Positions 1 through 8,044 of a DNA stretch of 30,083 bases are shown here, piece after piece. How positions within the stretch are numbered: position 1 is the stretch's first letter; each line of letters begins with the position of its first letter. Source of the stretch: Bacteroidales bacterium UBA2939 (lineage in GTDB: Bacteria > Bacteroidota > Bacteroidia > Bacteroidales > P3). The stretch spans positions 1 to 30,083 of the forward strand of contig DECD01000002.1 of assembly GCA_002349055.1 (NCBI GenBank), read 5' to 3'. A model generated the notes under the pieces. It saw nothing but the letters and a program-made list of their open reading frames with translations, was not told the DNA's origin and ran no database searches. Made by a program: the position numbers and the translations under genes.

Positions 1-1628
<1,628 letters not shown>

Positions 1629-1632
1629 TTTT

Positions 1633-1725
1633 CTTTGTTTTTAAGTTTAAGTTTTAAGTTTAAGTTTTTAGTTGTTGCTGTTGCCGCGTGAACTTAAACT
1701 GACAACTAACAACTAAAACTAAATA
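1633..1725. repeat. groS-groL intergenic micro-repeat with inverted arms
   Basis: The gap between groS and groL is made of stuttering units of the type AAGTTTAAGTTTT on the left (about 1637-1673) and their near reverse complement (AACTTAAACT, AACAACTAAAACT) on the right (about 1690-1720). The two halves can pair (core TTTTAGTTGTT with AACAACTAAAA), giving an RNA hairpin inside the groESL transcript. It might tune the GroES:GroEL ratio or limit decay, but the same repeat style occurs in many intergenic gaps of this window, so a gene-specific role is only a guess. Confidence 0.6.
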
Positions 1726-1998
1726 TTAAATAATAGCGTAGATGTCGCTTTCTTTCATGATCATCAGCTTCTCGCCGTCGATTTCGATTTCGGTGCCGCT
1801 GTACTTGCCGTAGAGGACTTGGTCGCCCACCTTGACGGTCATCTCATGGTCTTTGGTGCCCTTGCCCACGGCGAGGACTTCGCCGCGCTGCGGTTTCTCC
1901 TTGGCGGTGTCGGGGATGATGATGCCGCTGGCGGTCTTCTGTTCAGCCTCGGCGGGACGCACGAGGACTCTGTCTGCTAAAGGTTTGATGTTTGTCAT
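1726..1998 (-). CDS. groS: 10 kDa co-chaperonin GroES
   Basis: GroES forms the heptameric lid of the GroEL chamber. The 90-aa product begins MTNIKPLADRVLVRPAEAE and has the expected landmarks: mobile-loop segment KTASGIIIPDTAKEKPQRGEV, then VGDQVLYGKYSGTEIEIDGE and the terminal ESDIYAI. The open frame extends 30 codons upstream (to 2088), but the GroES family begins at the ATG at 1998; the extra codons lie in the predicted leader. Length is normal for the family (about 90-97 aa). It is the first gene of the groS-groL operon. Upstream lies an unusual palindrome and a -24/-12-like sequence rather than a CIRCE element, so heat control here probably does not use HrcA. Confidence 0.97.
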   Translation of the reverse strand: MTNIKPLADRVLVRPAEAEQKTASGIIIPDTAKEKPQRGEVLAVGKGTKDHEMTVKVGDQVLYGKYSGTEIEIDGEKLMIMKESDIYAII

Positions 1999-2071
1999 AA
2001 CTGTTATGTTTTTTTTTGTTTTACTTCGTTTGTTCTGTGTGCCGTGCTCCAGCGCGGCGACACCCAATGTT

Positions 2072-2088
2072 ATCAACATCCGTGCCAA
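2072..2088 (-). promoter_or_regulatory. Candidate -24/-12 (sigma-54-like) promoter of groSL
   Basis: On the minus strand the sequence TTGGCACG, four bases, TTGAT matches the sigma-54 pattern TGGCACG-N4-TTGC except that the -12 dinucleotide is GA, not GC. If used, transcription would start near 2061 and give a leader of about 60 nt. No TAnnTTTG box was found in this upstream region, which makes the candidate more attractive. This is pattern matching only. Confidence 0.35.
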
Positions 2089-2108
2089 CCCCCATAAAAC
2101 TGCCAGCG

Positions 2109-2147
2109 ACTGCCACCGGCTGACACTTTGTCAGTCTTGGTGGCAGT
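2109..2147. promoter_or_regulatory. Nested palindrome upstream of groS, probable regulatory site
   Basis: Outer arms ACTGCCACC (2109-2117) and GGTGGCAGT (2139-2147) are perfect inverted copies of 9 bp. Inside them CTGACA (2120-2125) and TGTCAG (2129-2134) form a second perfect 6-bp inverted repeat with a 3-nt centre. A further direct copy of ACTGCCA lies at 2099-2105. The element sits about 110 bp upstream of the groS start and 20 bp upstream of the -24/-12-like sequence, a plausible place for a regulator or enhancer-binding protein. It does not match CIRCE. The structure is certain; the function is inferred. Confidence 0.6.
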
Positions 2148-2255
2148 CCACCACCTCCCGGCGACCGCCAAATCCGGTGTCAGGGTGCCATCCAACCTTC
2201 CCCTACACCTGCCTTTCCGTTTACCTTCCACTTCCCAACACTTACTTTTTTAACC

Positions 2256-2318
2256 GAGGGTAAAGAGAGGGGTAGGAGAGGAGTAGGAGAGGAGTAAGAG
2301 GGGAGTAAGAGGGGGTGG
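2256..2318. repeat. Polypurine tandem repeat (GGAGTARGAGAG units)
   Basis: About five imperfect copies of an 11-12 bp unit (GGAGTAGGAGAG, GGAGTAAGAGGG) form an almost pure purine strand. It lies in the 522-bp gene-free stretch between groS and the first lipoprotein gene (1999-2520), which otherwise holds the groS control elements, the terminator at 2451-2500 and nothing else I can recognise. A homopurine tract of this sort can slip during replication; no function is evident. Confidence 0.6.
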
Positions 2319-2450
2319 TTCTTTGGCGTTGATTTATAGTAAGTTGCAAATTGCCTTTTTCAGCCGTTTTTCAGTCTTTTGTCAAAAAATGATAATGTTT
2401 TCGTAATCAATTGTTTGATAGTGCGGTGTGGCTTGTGTTGGGCGGATATG

Positions 2451-2500
2451 CAAAAAAAAGACGCCAGCCTGCCATGTGACGGGCAGGCTGGCGTCTTTTT
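2451..2500 (-). terminator. Strong intrinsic terminator of the first lipoprotein cassette
   Basis: A perfect 14-bp GC-rich stem (2460-2473 with 2482-2495, loop 8 nt) is flanked by eight A on one side (2452-2459) and five T on the other, so it can terminate in both directions. Read on the minus strand it ends the lipoprotein gene 2521-3576 only 20 bp after its stop codon. Confidence 0.9.
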
Positions 2501-2520
2501 GTATGGTCGATGGGGGTGTT

Positions 2521-3576
2521 TTACAACATTTGAAAGACATATTGGCCTACGTTCTCTTTGGTGATGGTGAACTGGTTGTCCACGAGGGGTATGCCTTGGA
2601 TGATGAATCCGCCGAGGGTGTCGGTGCCGCCGAAGGGACGGAAGTCGAGCGTCAGACCCCAGTAGGTGGGACCCATGGCGGGCTGCGTCATCTCGGTGCG
2701 CCACATCTCGAAGCGGCCGAAGCCGAATGGCCAGATGACATCGGTACGCCCCAGACCGTTGCCCCCCATCTGTCCGACATACACCTCGGGGTAGACCTCG
2801 ATGACGTTCCCGCAGACATGCATCGCAATGTTGAGACCCAGATTGCTGCAAAGATATGTCTGCCAGCGGTCGGTGCGCACCAGGGTAACGGGGTTGCCGA
2901 GGCGGGTACTGTTGAAGTGCAGGGTATCGCTGCCGATGGAATTAAGAATGTAAAGTCCGGCCGTGTCGCCCCAATGGTCAATGAGCCAGTAGGCGAAGGG
3001 AGTGTTCACCTCGTCGGCGTGGCGGTATTCATACACACCCACGGGGTAGTCAGGTGCCGTGATGTTTTGCAACGTATAGTGAATGGTGATGTACACGCGG
3101 CGGTTCACCGTGTCGAAGCTCCAGATGTAGCCGAAGTCGTTCATGCCGTCATGCTCGTAGGTGATCAGTTTGCCCGACGGCATGGGTGGCTGCGGTGCGG
3201 TGGCGTAGGCGGTGCCGCTCCAGGTACCGGTGGCGGGGTTGTAGGTCACGGTGACGGTCTTTCCCTCGTCTTCCATCTGCGCCATCCAGCGCTTCATGGC
3301 CTCGCGGTCGGTGGTGCTGTAGGTAACGGCCTCCTTGGTGGCACTTGTGGCGGTGCGGTTGGCGTTGCGGAAAGTGACGCTGCTGCCGCCTTCGGCATAG
3401 TCGCAGAAGTGGTCGAGCAACTGCTGCCATTCCGCCTCGGTAGTGAGGTGGACGGCGGTGGTCTCTTCCGCTACGGTGTAGACGATGTCGCGTTGCTTGT
3501 CGCTGCTCTCAGGATTCTTCTCGCAGGCGGCCAGGCAGAGCACAGCGGCCAGCAGTATATAAAATCTTGTTTTCAT
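2521..3576 (-). CDS. Lipoprotein A of ECF cassette 1 (shared N-module, unique C-terminus)
   Basis: 351-aa predicted lipoprotein. The signal peptide MKTRFYILLAAVLCLAAC ends in a lipobox with lipidated Cys18. Residues about 30-125 form a module shared with the proteins at 3600-4757 and 6798-7517: an acidic start (VYTVAEET), a LLDHFCDYAE helix, VTFRNAN, then STTDREAMKRWMAQMEDEGKTVTVTYNP and TWSGTAYA. The remaining ~225 aa match nothing I recognise and are unlike the paralogues; they look beta-rich (repeated Y/W/T strands, DTLHFNS, LDFRPFGGTDTLGGF). It is the last gene of the first sigma-factor cassette, 23 bp after the previous gene, followed by a strong terminator. Function is unknown; an envelope or surface role is inferred from the lipobox alone. 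Confidence 0.85.
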   Translation of the reverse strand: MKTRFYILLAAVLCLAACEKNPESSDKQRDIVYTVAEETTAVHLTTEAEWQQLLDHFCDYAEGGSSVTFRNANRTATSATKEAVTYSTTDREAMKRWMAQMEDEGKTVTVTYNPATGTWSGTAYATAPQPPMPSGKLITYEHDGMNDFGYIWSFDTVNRRVYITIHYTLQNITAPDYPVGVYEYRHADEVNTPFAYWLIDHWGDTAGLYILNSIGSDTLHFNSTRLGNPVTLVRTDRWQTYLCSNLGLNIAMHVCGNVIEVYPEVYVGQMGGNGLGRTDVIWPFGFGRFEMWRTEMTQPAMGPTYWGLTLDFRPFGGTDTLGGFIIQGIPLVDNQFTITKENVGQYVFQML

Positions 3577-3599
3577 ATTCCTTGCTCTTATTTGTGTCG

Positions 3600-4757
3600 T
3601 CAGTCAACGTATTCGAATGTCCAATGGCCATGGCCACCGTCGTGCCAACGTGGCAGCGTGGCGCTGACGGGGCGGCCGGCATTGTCGTAGGTGTAGGTTA
3701 CTGTCGGGTCAATCCAGCTGTTGTCGTTGCCATTGAAGTGCAGGAGGGTGATGTTGTGGCGGCTCCATTGAGTCAGGGGTTCAAAGAATTGCTGGTAGCC
3801 CGGCAGCAGCGTGGTGATGCCCAGGGTGACACCCCGAGGCCGCTGGAAGTTGTCGTATTCGTAGATCCACATGGGCGACTGGCGGTCGTCGCCGTAGGCC
3901 CTCACGGCGTCGCCATTCTCCCACTCAATGTGGTAGCCCGGCATGGAGACCTCTACGTCGACCCCAAAGTCTGTCACCGTGTCGGTAATGATGTAGTCGA
4001 TGATATGCCCCTCGTCGTCATAGATATAGGTGTAGCTCACGTTGTCGTAGCCAAGCCATTCGGACACGAGGAGGCTGCCAAGGTAGGTGTATCGGGTGCT
4101 GCCCGCTGAGACGCATAGGCTGCCGTTGTAGGCAAGCTGTAGCCAGCCCGAATAGACAGTGGTGTCGCCTGTGCTGCCGTCGGCATATTGGCACCATCTC
4201 TTTTCCTCCGTCTCCACCGCCGTCAGCAGGTCGCCATCCCAGGTATAGGTATAGACGACATGCTGCTCCAAGCCAATGGTTTCCGTCGAATCGAACGAGT
4301 AGTCGAAAGTGACGCGGCTCACCCTTGGGCCATCCTCAGCCATTGGTTGTTGCGGAAGGGCGTAAGCACGGCCGTTCCAGGTGGCGGTACGGCTGTCGTA
4401 GGTCACGGTGACGGTCTTGCCGGCATCCTCCATTGAGGCCATCCAGCGCTTCATTTCCTCACGGCTGGTGGTGCTGAAAGTCGTCGATTCTTTTGTTGTG
4501 TGGCTTTTTGAACGCCCGCCATTGCTGCGGAAGGTGATAACCTTGCCCCGCTCGGCATAGGAGCACAGGCGGTCTAGCAGGACATCGAGCTCGGCATCGG
4601 TGTCGTAGGTGGCGGTGATGGGCGAAGCAGGTGCGGTGCAGCTGGATACAATGTAGGAGATGCTGTTGCTACCGGTCCCATGTTCGTCGTCAGGGCCGCA
4701 GCCAGTCAGGCAGAGCAGGGCGGCAATAAGTGTGAAGATTTTCAGTGTGTGTTTCAT
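3600..4757 (-). CDS. Lipoprotein B of ECF cassette 1 (shared N-module, YD-like C-terminus)
   Basis: 385-aa predicted lipoprotein, signal peptide MKHTLKIFTLIAALLCLTGC with Cys20. Acidic residues follow the Cys (GPDDE), which resembles the Bacteroidetes signal for surface lipoproteins. The shared module runs from about residue 32 to 132 (LLDRLCSYAERGKVITFRS, STTSREEMKRWMASMEDAGK, TWNGRAYA) and is closely related to that of the gene downstream. The C-terminal ~240 aa contain repeated strands of the type YTYTWDGDLLTAVE, YTYIYDDEGHIIDYI, WIYEYDNFQRPRGV and YTYDNAGRPVSA, reminiscent of YD/RHS-like beta repeats. It lies 28 bp after the 139-aa lipoprotein gene in the same operon. No function can be assigned. 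The region just before its start (AACGTTATAGTG) partly resembles the cassette promoter, but the spacing is wrong. Confidence 0.85.
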   Translation of the reverse strand: MKHTLKIFTLIAALLCLTGCGPDDEHGTGSNSISYIVSSCTAPASPITATYDTDAELDVLLDRLCSYAERGKVITFRSNGGRSKSHTTKESTTFSTTSREEMKRWMASMEDAGKTVTVTYDSRTATWNGRAYALPQQPMAEDGPRVSRVTFDYSFDSTETIGLEQHVVYTYTWDGDLLTAVETEEKRWCQYADGSTGDTTVYSGWLQLAYNGSLCVSAGSTRYTYLGSLLVSEWLGYDNVSYTYIYDDEGHIIDYIITDTVTDFGVDVEVSMPGYHIEWENGDAVRAYGDDRQSPMWIYEYDNFQRPRGVTLGITTLLPGYQQFFEPLTQWSRHNITLLHFNGNDNSWIDPTVTYTYDNAGRPVSATLPRWHDGGHGHWTFEYVD

Positions 4758-4785
4758 ATCACTATAACGTTGAATGTGTTTTTTT

Positions 4786-5205
4786 TTATTGTTCGTTTTC
4801 TATTGCTTTCATCTGGTAGTCCAGCAGCGCCTGGCGCTGCTCCTCGGTGTCGATGCGGTAGAAGGCTACGGTGCGGTCGGCATGGACGGCCATAGCGCGC
4901 CAGGCAGGACGCACGCTGCGTTTGACACGCTGTGCAGGCTGCTCGATATTGCCCATCCAGCTGGTGACGCCCTCCGAGGTGCGGATGTCGAACTCCTCTT
5001 TCAGACGGCACCAGGCAGCGCTGTCGTCGGCCACGAGGATGACGACGTCGGTCTTCACCGTGTCGCAGAGCTGGAAGCCCTTGACTTGCGCCACCGTGAG
5101 GTCTTGCCGTGCTGCATACTGCCGGTACAGCGGCACCTCCTCCACCTCGCGCGAGCAGGACAGAAATGCCAAAGGCAGCAGCAATATGAATAATAGACGT
5201 TTCAT
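4786..5205 (-). CDS. 139-aa lipoprotein of ECF cassette 1
   Basis: Small predicted lipoprotein: signal peptide MKRLLFILLLPLAFLSC with Cys17. The start is the ATG at 5205, which overlaps the stop of the preceding gene in the string ATGA, so translation is probably coupled; a 14-codon upstream extension of the frame is discarded because it would destroy the signal peptide. The protein has the same length (139 aa) as the product at 7587-8006 and aligns with it throughout: LYRQYAARQDLTVAQVKGFQL, TDVVILVADDSAAW..LKEEFDIR, EGVTSWMG, R.MAVHADRTVAFYRID, ALLDYQMKAI. The opening YAxxxxLTVAxV part vaguely recalls DUF4252-type lipoproteins, which also travel with ECF sigma factors in Bacteroidetes; I could not confirm this. 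Likely a sensor or partner of the sigma/anti-sigma pair, by position only. Confidence 0.85.
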   Translation of the reverse strand: MKRLLFILLLPLAFLSCSREVEEVPLYRQYAARQDLTVAQVKGFQLCDTVKTDVVILVADDSAAWCRLKEEFDIRTSEGVTSWMGNIEQPAQRVKRSVRPAWRAMAVHADRTVAFYRIDTEEQRQALLDYQMKAIENEQ

Positions 5206-5480
5206 AATGTCTCTATTGTCAATATATTTGAGGCTACCTTGGCCCAATGGCTTTCAGCGATGCCGCTGCGGTTGCAGGCGACGTAGTCGTAATCTTTTGA
5301 AGTTGAAGGTTGAAAGTTGAAGATTGAAAATCCGGCGACCACCAACACGGCCACGGTGGCCAGCGCCGTGCGGCGTTGCCGGCGACGACGCAGCCATGCG
5401 GGGTAGTCCTGCCGCAGTCGCTGCTGAAGGCCCTGTTGCTCCTCCTGTTCCCAGATGCTGTCGAATGTCATATTATTCAT
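5202..5480 (-). CDS. Small single-TM protein, candidate anti-sigma factor (cassette 1)
   Basis: 92-aa protein with a short charged N-terminus (FDSIWEQEEQQGLQQRLRQDYPAW), an arginine block RRRRQRR, one TM helix at about residues 38-54, and a ~38-residue outer tail with a conserved HWAKVASNIL. The positive-inside rule puts the N-terminus in the cytoplasm, where it could hold the sigma factor encoded 58 bp upstream. It aligns with the 86-aa protein at 8045-8305 (WE, RL, YPxW, RRR, HW..AN/S-NL). The cytoplasmic part (~35 aa) is far shorter than FecR, RskA or ZAS anti-sigma domains. Residues 51-62, just after the TM, are encoded by an in-frame TTGAAG-type micro-repeat (5295-5330) that the paralogue lacks. 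The anti-sigma role is inferred from context. Confidence 0.75.
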   Translation of the reverse strand: MNNMTFDSIWEQEEQQGLQQRLRQDYPAWLRRRRQRRTALATVAVLVVAGFSIFNFQPSTSKDYDYVACNRSGIAESHWAKVASNILTIETL

Positions 5481-5538
5481 TGTGTTATTGTGTTATTGTG
5501 TAAGTTTTAAATAGAATGACTACTAGCGCATTTACGCA

Positions 5539-6024
5539 TTAACGCATTAACACATTGTTCATTTGTTCTCTCAGTTTTTCTTTTATCCGCATCAGGCGTA
5601 TGCCTACGTGGTTCTTTGTCATGCCAGTCTTGCGGCCAATTTCTTTGTATTCGTAGCCCTCAAGATGCATGGTTACTATGGTTCGGTCGGGTTCGGGCAG
5701 TTGGGCGATGAGTTCGTGGAGGGTGTCGTGCAGCGTGGTGTCTTCGGCGGGGGCGTCGTAGTCGTTGGGCAGTGGGGTGGGGTTGTTGTTTCTTTTGCGC
5801 CGCAGGTCGATGCAGGTGCTGCGTGCCACGCGCCATATCCATGCTGCCTGTCTTGGGGCCAATGTTATGCTAAAGAGCTGTTCGCGAAGGTTCCACAGCG
5901 CCAGCATGGTCTCTTGCAGCAGGTCGTCGACCTCCAGGCCGTCACCACTATAGCGGCGGCATACCGAGAAGAGCAACCCACGGTAGCGGAGCATCATCTC
6001 GCTGAATGTTTCTGTCTCCTTCAC
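5539..6024 (-). CDS. ECF-family RNA polymerase sigma factor (cassette 1)
   Basis: 161-aa sigma-70 family protein with only regions 2 and 4. Region 2 (about residues 8-75) includes RYRGLLFSVCRRY, DDLLQETMLALW (the core-binding and -10 recognition helix) and IWRVARSTCIDLRRK; region 4 (about 105-155) includes LPEPDRTIVTMHLEGYEYKEIGRKTGMTKNHVGIRLMRIKEKL, an HTH of the ECF type. The frame begins with GTG at 6024, immediately after the conserved element TTATAGT; an ATG at codon 10 is the alternative start. It heads a five-gene operon and is clearly paralogous to the sigma factor at 8335-8805. No FecR or TonB-receptor gene is nearby, so it is not a standard polysaccharide/SusCD-type ECF locus. Confidence 0.93.
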   Translation of the reverse strand: MKETETFSEMMLRYRGLLFSVCRRYSGDGLEVDDLLQETMLALWNLREQLFSITLAPRQAAWIWRVARSTCIDLRRKRNNNPTPLPNDYDAPAEDTTLHDTLHELIAQLPEPDRTIVTMHLEGYEYKEIGRKTGMTKNHVGIRLMRIKEKLREQMNNVLMR

Positions 6025-6025
6025 A

Positions 6026-6059
6026 CTATAATAACGTATCCGGTGGGCGGAAAATTACA
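6026..6059 (-). promoter_or_regulatory. ECF-type promoter element 1, upstream of cassette-1 sigma gene
   Basis: Read on the minus strand: TGTA (6059-6056), a 21-nt step from its first base to TACGTTATTATAG (6038-6026). The same two blocks at nearly the same spacing precede the other sigma gene (8808-8840) and the lipoprotein gene at 6134-6676 (6730-6763). A TGTA-starting -35 and a CGTT -10 about 22 bp apart fit the geometry of ECF promoters, so the sigma factor probably drives its own operon. A start point near the end of TTATAG would make the GTG-initiated mRNA leaderless. Confidence 0.65.
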
Positions 6060-6078
6060 ACGTCCTCAAAAAAAGTAT

Positions 6079-6115
6079 AAAAAAAAGCGTCTGCCAACCG
6101 GCAGGCGCTTTTTTT
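6079..6115 (-). terminator. Intrinsic terminator ending cassette 2
   Basis: Stem GCGTCTGCC (6087-6095) with GGCAGGCGC (6100-6108), one G-T pair, 4-nt loop, flanked by eight A and seven T, so usable in both directions. On the minus strand it ends the lipoprotein gene 6134-6676 and separates cassette 2 from the cassette-1 promoter. Confidence 0.9.
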
Positions 6116-6133
6116 CATTTTATTTACTGTTTC

Positions 6134-6676
6134 TTAGTTGCGGTGGAAGTTGAGGGTGAGGGTGAGGGGAGTGTTGTCGTCGGCATAGAACAGGGGGAGG
6201 TTGAAGGTGATGACGTCGGTGGCGTCGTCATAGGTGAACTGCAGGGGAGCGATGGTCTCGTCGCCGTCCATATCCTCGGCAGCAACAGTCAGGTAGCCGG
6301 TGTGGGTGGCGCCGTCGTACTCATACTCATAGGAGACTCCGCTGATCTGGTCCAGTTCGCCCTCGTCGCCACCAAAGGCCATCACGTTCTCGGGGAAGCT
6401 GAAGTGGGCATACTGGCCGTCGAAGTTCAGACCGAAGGTGTAGGTCTCTTCTGCGGTGCTGTCCATGCAGGGAACGTTGGTACCCATCAGGGCGTTGACG
6501 AGCTCGGTGGTGGTCACGCTGTAGGTCCAGTCGGTGTTGTGCAGGTCGGCGGTGCTCTTCACACGGGCGCTGGTGTTCTCGCCACCATTGTTGACGGGAG
6601 TGACATCGTCCTTCTGGCAGGCGGTCAGGGAGAGGGTCAGGGCTGCAACGGCAGCGATAAGAATGTTCTTCTTCAT
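6134..6676 (-). CDS. Lipoprotein D of ECF cassette 2, probable surface lipoprotein
   Basis: 180-aa predicted lipoprotein: signal peptide MKKNILIAAVAALTLSLTAC, Cys20, followed at once by QKDD. A Lys followed by two acidic residues right after the Cys is the known Bacteroidetes (Capnocytophaga-type) lipoprotein export signal, so the mature protein is probably on the cell surface. The mature part is acidic and beta-rich (HNTDWTYSVTTTELV, YTFGLNFDGQYAHFSF, ATHTGYLTVAAEDM, VITFNLPLFYAD), compatible with a small beta-barrel or lipocalin-like fold; no family is recognised. It does not share the N-module of lipoproteins A-C. A separate copy of the cassette promoter motif sits 54 bp upstream, so it is likely a direct target of the ECF sigma factor(s) as well as the last gene of cassette 2. 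Confidence 0.85.
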   Translation of the reverse strand: MKKNILIAAVAALTLSLTACQKDDVTPVNNGGENTSARVKSTADLHNTDWTYSVTTTELVNALMGTNVPCMDSTAEETYTFGLNFDGQYAHFSFPENVMAFGGDEGELDQISGVSYEYEYDGATHTGYLTVAAEDMDGDETIAPLQFTYDDATDVITFNLPLFYADDNTPLTLTLNFHRN

Positions 6677-6729
6677 AATAAATTGTGTTTTAAATTTTGA
6701 TTATTAATTTTGTTTGAATTTCTTTTCGT

Positions 6730-6763
6730 CTATAAGAACGTATCAACTCGGCAAAAAACTACA
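6730..6763 (-). promoter_or_regulatory. ECF-type promoter element 3, upstream of lipoprotein D
   Basis: Minus-strand TGTAGTTTTTTGCCG (from 6763) followed, 21 nt from its first base, by TACGTTCTTATAG (6742-6730). It differs from the elements in front of the two sigma genes by one base in the -10 block. It implies an internal start for the lipoprotein gene at 6134-6676 with a leader of roughly 50 nt. Confidence 0.65.
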
Positions 6764-6797
6764 GCGGGATGAATTTTTTTTTATAAAACATTGGTTT

Positions 6798-7517
6798 TTA
6801 TTGCTCTTCCACTTCTATGTTGATGTCCAGGGTCATGAAACTGTTGCCTTCAAGGTCGGTGTAGGTGTTTACCACTCCTTCCAGTACCATCTCGGCACCA
6901 ATCAGCATGCTCATGTTCTCGTCGGGGGTCTCTTGCTCGTTCCACATCATCATGCCGTGTACGGTGATGATGAGGGTGCTGTCGGCACCCGTATGCATGG
7001 CCCATACCAATCCGCCCAGCGGTGGCTCTTCCAGCACCGGAGTGGCTACGAAGTCTAGACTCCCCGTGTACATCTGCGGCTCCTGTGAGTCGCTCTGCCC
7101 CAGATTGGTGTAGGCGCGTCCGCTCCACGTTCCGTTTTCGTTGTTGTAGGTGATATGGACCGTCTTGCCGGCTCTCTCCATGTCTTTCATCCATGCTTTC
7201 AGCTCTTCGCGGTCCGTGGTGGTAATCGAGGTGGCTCTGCCCGTCGTCCCTTCCTTTCTGTTGGTTCGCGTGCTGCAGAACATCACCTGTGCCCCCTCTT
7301 TCGTATAGGCGCAGAAACGCTCCAGCAGGGCATCGAATTCCGACTCCGTGGTGAGGTGCGCCGTGGTGCCTCCCATATTGGGAATCGCGGTCTCTTCACT
7401 GACGGTGTAAAAAATATCGTGTCCTTGGATTCCCTCCGGATCCGTTCCCTCTTTCTCGCATCCCACAATTCCTATCAGTCCCATCAGACCCATCAGTCCA
7501 AACAGTATCTTTTTCAT
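6798..7517 (-). CDS. Lipoprotein C of ECF cassette 2 (shared N-module)
   Basis: 239-aa predicted lipoprotein, signal peptide MKKILFGLMGLMGLIGIVGC with Cys20 followed by EKEG. The N-module shared with proteins A and B spans about residues 34-137: IFYTVSEET, LLERFCAYTKEGAQVMFCS, TTTDREELKAWMKDMERAGKTVHITYNNE, TWSGRAYT. The C-terminal ~100 aa are shorter than and unrelated to those of A and B (LVWAMHTGADSTLIITVHGMMMW, IGAEMVLEGVV, FMTLDINIEVEEQ). The leader of the signal peptide is a GLMGLMGLIG stutter encoded by repeated CAGACCCAT-like units (minus-strand sense ATGGGTCTG). It lies 69 bp after the 139-aa lipoprotein gene. Function is unknown; having the module in both cassettes suggests it is the part the system acts on. 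Confidence 0.85.
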   Translation of the reverse strand: MKKILFGLMGLMGLIGIVGCEKEGTDPEGIQGHDIFYTVSEETAIPNMGGTTAHLTTESEFDALLERFCAYTKEGAQVMFCSTRTNRKEGTTGRATSITTTDREELKAWMKDMERAGKTVHITYNNENGTWSGRAYTNLGQSDSQEPQMYTGSLDFVATPVLEEPPLGGLVWAMHTGADSTLIITVHGMMMWNEQETPDENMSMLIGAEMVLEGVVNTYTDLEGNSFMTLDINIEVEEQ

Positions 7518-7586
7518 AGTATCCTTTTTTTTATTATTTGTTTTAATCAGTTTTTATTTCAATTGGCGTCAGCCGTAAACCGTAAA

Positions 7587-8006
7587 CTAAATATTTCTCA
7601 TCGACTCCAACTGGTAGTCCATCAGGGCGTCGTACTGCGCCTCGTTTTCAATGCGGTAGAATCCAATGGTGCGACGGCTGTGCGAAGCTATCACCCTCAG
7701 CACCGGGGCTCCGGCCCATTGGGTGCGTGCCGATGGGTTCTCGCGCTCTCCCAGCCAGCTCACCGATCCTTCCTCGCCGCGGATGTCAAATTCCGCTTTC
7801 ATCGCCTCCCACATGCTGTCGCTCTCGGCCTGCAGCATCACCACGTCGATCGTCGTCTCCTCGCCCAGCTGGAATCCGTCCACCTCCGCCACCGTCAATC
7901 CTTTCCGGTCGGCGTAGCGGTGGTAGAGGCTTCCCTCGTCGGGCTCCGGCGAGCAACCCACCATCGTGGTCAGCGACACCAACATTATGAATATCAATCG
8001 TCTCAT
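7587..8006 (-). CDS. 139-aa lipoprotein of ECF cassette 2
   Basis: Paralogue of the product at 4786-5205, identical in length. Signal peptide MRRLIFIMLVSLTTMVGC, Cys18. Conserved positions include LYHRYADRKGLTVAEVDGFQL, TIDVVMLQAESDSMWEAMKAEFDIR, EGSVSWLG, RVIASHSRRTIGFYRIE and ALMDYQLESM. The YADRKGLTV...I-hydrophobic-A-E-S-D pattern is loosely like DUF4252-type lipoproteins. It follows the small TM protein by 38 bp of TTAACTAT-type micro-repeat, whereas in cassette 1 the same two genes overlap. That the three-gene core (sigma, TM protein, 139-aa lipoprotein) is kept in both cassettes argues that the three products work together. Confidence 0.85.
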   Translation of the reverse strand: MRRLIFIMLVSLTTMVGCSPEPDEGSLYHRYADRKGLTVAEVDGFQLGEETTIDVVMLQAESDSMWEAMKAEFDIRGEEGSVSWLGERENPSARTQWAGAPVLRVIASHSRRTIGFYRIENEAQYDALMDYQLESMRNI

Positions 8007-8044
8007 CTATTAACTATTAACTAATAACTATTATCTATTAACTC

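Noticed and set aside
2030..2200. CIRCE element for groSL
   Set aside because: No TTAGCACTC-N9-GAGTGCTAA match; the palindrome present is unrelated in sequence.
2428..3690. 420-codon plus-strand open frame opposite lipoprotein A
   Set aside because: The minus-strand frame has a lipobox, a shared module with two paralogues and a terminator; the plus-strand frame starts inside that terminator and has no domain.
4758..4790. Fourth copy of the ECF promoter motif before lipoprotein B (AACGTTATAGTG)
   Set aside because: It lacks three bases of the -10 block and has no TGTA at the right distance, so I do not count it.
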